Source: Linum tenue (taxonomy: Eukaryota; Streptophyta; Magnoliopsida; Malpighiales; Linaceae). Taken from it: a DNA stretch of 64,000 bases. Shown piece after piece: positions 61,246 through 64,000 of the stretch. The notes beneath the pieces were generated by a model, which searched no databases, was not told where the DNA came from, and saw nothing but the letters and a program-made list of their open reading frames with translations. The DNA lies in NCBI GenBank assembly GCA_946122785.1, contig CAMGYJ010000006.1:64853676-64917675 (forward strand), written 5' to 3'. Every line of letters begins with the position of its first letter. Positions within the stretch are counted from its first letter, which is position 1. Both the position numbers and the translations under genes were made by a program.

Positions 61246-62453
61246 TTAACATATCTCTTCGGCGAAGATGATGTCGAAGATAGATTGCACTGCAGTGGAG
61301 AATGATCACAAGCAATAAGGAGACATAATGCAGAAGGATGCTGATGCATTCTCCCATGAAAAGCAGTGGTATTAGCTCTTTTACCTTCTTCTTTGGGGAT
61401 ATTAGGCTGATCGACCAAGAGCTGGTGAAGGGCACTTAGATCAGTTGAGCTGCAAATTAACACCAAGTCCGATCTCTGTCATGAAAACCACTCTAGCAAA
61501 CAAAATCAGTAGCAAGGCAACAACAATTCTCTGAAGCAAGGTCCGTGAAAACTGCTACTATTTGCATACAAAACTTGGATTTTGATTCTTTTATTCACTA
61601 CAAGTATTGATGGGCATAAAGACCAGGTAAGCATCATGATTTGCATCTGGTAAAATCTGTACACTAGGCTAATTCTAGTGCATTACAGAACCGATTGATA
61701 ACCTACCTAGATTTCAAGGTAAGAGATGAAAGTGCTGAAACCACAGATGATTTCAGAAGGTACCTAATAAAAAAGCTGGTTAAGTCCCCATGAATTGATG
61801 CATCTGAAGAAAAAAAAACTTCGCTAAGTAGTAAAACACACAGCCATTACTCGGATTGATGCATGTCGTGAATTCGGAGGAGGCCATCCAAGCAATCTGC
61901 TAGTGACGGTTTAATTCCAATCCGAAGCTGCAATTGCTTGGTAGTGACAGCCTGAGCAGAACCCCCGCTTATCAACTGTTTACCATCACGATGCATCTTC
62001 TCAAGAGACAGTACAATACGATGAAACTCTTCCCTTCAAAAGAGGAAACCAAACCCACTTCAAATTTCCCATCAACTTTCCCAGTAAACAAATCGAGATA
62101 TGATGCTCGACAAACTTACAGTGTGGTGTTCATGGAGCGGAAAATTGCGCCAAGAGAATCCATCTGCTTTCTGAGAACCACATCTTGAACTCCATGAATG
62201 CTATTCAGAGCTCCGTAGTTCGAAGAACTTTGAATTACCTGCCCGATTAACAGAGAATCGAATTCAAGCCCACAATTTTGCTTCTAGAGATTCAGCAAGC
62301 AAAAGCAGGATACAAGCTCACCTGTAAACGGTCGACGATGGAAGAAGCGTTCCTGAATTGGGAAAGAAGACGAGACTGCTGAGCGTCCCATCTCTCCATT
62401 TCATCCTTGACCCTTCTGAATCGCTGCTGATACTTCTTCACCATTCCCTCCAT
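61246..62453 (-). CDS. DUF4477 (C1orf109/AIRIM-like) protein
   Basis: Small helical protein. The human relative (AIRIM/C1orf109) works with the SPATA5 ATPase in pre-60S ribosome maturation; a similar role here is inference. Six exons on the minus strand: 62453-62322, 62238-62120, 62033-61851, 61763-61707, 61449-61385, 61289-61246; 199 residues, phases agree, GT-AG. Start MEGMVKKYQQRFRRVKDEME. Family-like stretches: LRKQMDSLGAIFRSMNTTLE, EFHRIVLSLEKMHRDGKQL, GIKPSLADCLDGLLRIHDMH, EYLLKSSVVSALSSLTLKS and QLLVDQPNIPKEEVQSIFDI; ends FAEEIC. An in-frame TAG directly follows the exon 4 donor, so intron retention would truncate the protein. Exon structure is well supported; the family name rests on memory. 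Confidence 0.75.
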
Positions 62454-62665
62454 TGCTACTCTGCTGGCCCGCGTAAACCCGCCAAATCCCCCAAATTACA
62501 TAAACCCTACTGCTTGTTAACGTATTATATTATTACTGCAACCGTGCGGCGCTGTGTGTTAAATGACGGGAATGCCACTGAAGTTCAAAAGCTTTTCTCT
62601 TTACCAAATAGGACTGCCCGCTAGATCCCAAATTCCCAACAGTCTCCGAGTAAGTAGGAGAATCC
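62454..62665. promoter_or_regulatory. Short bidirectional promoter
   Basis: Only 212 bases separate the ATG of the DUF4477 gene (minus) and the ATG of the VMA22-like gene (plus), so both promoters and leaders share this space. A weak AT-rich block (ACGTATTATATTATTAC near 62520) is the only TATA-like sequence. Confidence 0.6.
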
Positions 62666-64000
62666 ATGGCGGAATTGGCGAGGACGGATGAAATCGAGAT
62701 GGAGGTGAAGAAAACCGATGAGATGGCGGAGCTCGAGGTTGAAGAGAATCAGTGGGGCGAACCAATAGAAGACTTAGAAGGAGAGGAAGATCGGAATAAA
62801 GCTGTCATGAAGCTTCTGGATTCCATGGATGGCTACTTAACCCAATTCAATTCTCTGTCTTCTACGCTTCGTCAGGTAATCCTTACCCCGATTCTGAATG
62901 TTTGGTAGCAAAAGTATGAAACTTTTCTTTCTTACTAGGTGTGGGAAACGCTCGTAATGGAAAATTTGACTAATGGCGATTGGCGATCCCTCTTTTTATA
63001 TTCTGCTAGGGATGGCTGGACTTGGCGAGCGCCAGGCATTCCATGGGCACTTCACGCATCAATTACACCTTGTTAGACCTTAAAGAACACCCAGCTTCTA
63101 CTTCATTGCGGGTCATCTCAGATGATGATGACGATGATGGTAAATCTTTTGCTTGATTATATGATAGTGTTGAAGTTTCATTTTGTCTTCAATTTGGCGT
63201 CATATGTGTATTGTGCTGCAGTAGATGATTCGACAAGGAAGCAGAAACCACGATTTCAGTTGCGGAAATGGGGATCCTTGGACAACCAGACTTTCTCTGC
63301 TGAGAAGCTAAGGTCAAAGGAGGAGCATGAGGAATCATCAGGCAGCTTAAAGCAAAGACATCGTGGCGATTCCCAGCTTCCTGGTATTGCTAATCAACTA
63401 CCGAGTAGTTGGCCTGGAAACAAAGTGCTTTCCACAAATTCTGAATACCTTCTCAATTGGATTGTGTTTGTGGTTGCGCTATGTATTGAGCATTCTTAGC
63501 TTTCTATTAGGATGTGGCTTAGTTTTTCTTTCTGTGTGTTTCTCTTTACAGAATGTGCTAGTAAGCCCGACGACGGAGCTCAGGTCCAGATTGATGACAA
63601 GGTGAGTAACTATTCTATAGCTGTCTGCTTGGTCATGTTAGTGTAAAAGAAAGGACTTAGTGTGGTTTCAATGTAGATAGTGTGTTGAATCTGCAGAAAC
63701 GGAATGACATTGCTACTAACTACAACCGCCGTGTTTCTGGAATCGTAATGATCTTTGCAAATTGGATCGATTGCTCATGTTAATTTAACATTGTGGTTCT
63801 GGCAGGTAAAGAACGAGCGGTCGAAATCCCTTGCCGTGTTTGGAACACTGGTTTCTCCAAAGCTTCGAGCTTCCCAACTGTCATTTGAGAAAGGTGACTA
63901 CTTATACTAACGAAAGCAGCTAAATTTTTTGGTGACGATGACACCGCTTACTAAGTGGAGATGGTTATGCAGCAATTGAGGCGATTGTAGAGATAGCTAA
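62666..64000 (+). CDS. VMA22/CCDC115-like V-ATPase assembly factor, 5' part (3' end outside window)
   Basis: ER factor family needed to assemble the membrane sector of the vacuolar H+-ATPase in yeast and animals; role here inferred by family. Exons: 62666-62875, 63010-63139, 63222-63383, 63552-63601, 63807-63893, 63973 onward. Start MAELARTDEIEMEVKK; an acidic N terminus; then helix AVMKLLDSMDGYLTQFNSL and GWLDLASARHSMG, typical of the family; an Asp run (SDDDDDD) at the end of exon 2; a polar linker (KPRFQLRKWGSLDNQ). In exon 5 the expected VFGTLVSPKLRASQLSFEK lies one base out of frame after KNERSKSLAV: GTGTTGGAAC is present where GTGTTTGGAAC would keep the frame. Exon 6 (AIEAIVEIAN) agrees with the corrected frame. 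This may be an assembly error or a lesion. Confidence 0.75.

Noticed and set aside
63694..63780. Possible extra exon of the VMA22-like gene after CTGCAG at 63693
   Set aside because: Reads KRNDIATNYNRRV then a stop, has no good donor, and does not fit the family between exons 4 and 5.

Overview
The window is nuclear DNA from a flowering plant, most likely a core eudicot. The genes are split by short GT-AG introns, intergenic DNA is AT-rich, and the proteins (chloroplast GAPB, plant IRE1, GLR3-type glutamate receptor, BAHD acyltransferase, SAUL1-type U-box E3) are plant families. I cannot name the species from sequence alone.

Layout. 1-1374 (+): 3' part of a chloroplast membrane-protein gene. 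2130-4256 (+): GAPB, the Calvin-cycle GAPDH B subunit. 4860-5735: degenerate Copia reverse-transcriptase fragment between inverted repeats. 5915-9452 (+): IRE1, the ER unfolded-protein sensor. 10951-14512 (-): GLR3.3-type glutamate receptor-like channel with a 32-base C tract upstream. 17690-19868 (+): BAHD acyltransferase with a GC-AG intron. 20460-30688: an old L1 LINE (minus strand, 13-bp target-site duplication) whose 3' UTR is split by a complete non-autonomous LTR retrotransposon (20518-26015). 32554-34497 (+): PP2C phosphatase with a frame break in exon 1 and a duplicated splice acceptor. 35329-37228 (-): Canopy/MIR-interacting saposin-like ER protein. 37229-40758: relic-rich intergenic DNA. 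40759-49687: a young Tekay/Del-type Ty3-gypsy element that sits inside a fold-back MITE and has lost most of its integrase core. 49688-54790: LINE remnants, tandem duplications and MITEs. 54791-56545 (+): F-box/kelch protein. 57107-59833 (-): U-box/ARM E3 of the PUB43/44 (SAUL1) type. 61246-62453 (-): DUF4477 (C1orf109/AIRIM-like) protein. 62666-64000 (+): 5' part of a VMA22/CCDC115-like V-ATPase assembly factor, divergent from the previous gene.

The host genes do not form a pathway. They are independent housekeeping or signalling genes in an ancestral eudicot order. From memory, several lie close together in Arabidopsis (At1g42960-At1g42970 GAPB, with GLR3.3 and the Canopy gene in the same part of chromosome 1; PUB44 beside a CCDC115-like gene).

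The most notable non-genic signals are the two nested transposon stacks, both supported by exact target-site duplications, and a phased array of nine small stem-loops, each followed by TCCTGTT (last copy TCCAGTT), in both LTRs of the gypsy element. Two conserved genes (PP2C and the VMA22-like gene) each lack one base in an exon, which suggests either real lesions or homopolymer errors in the assembly.
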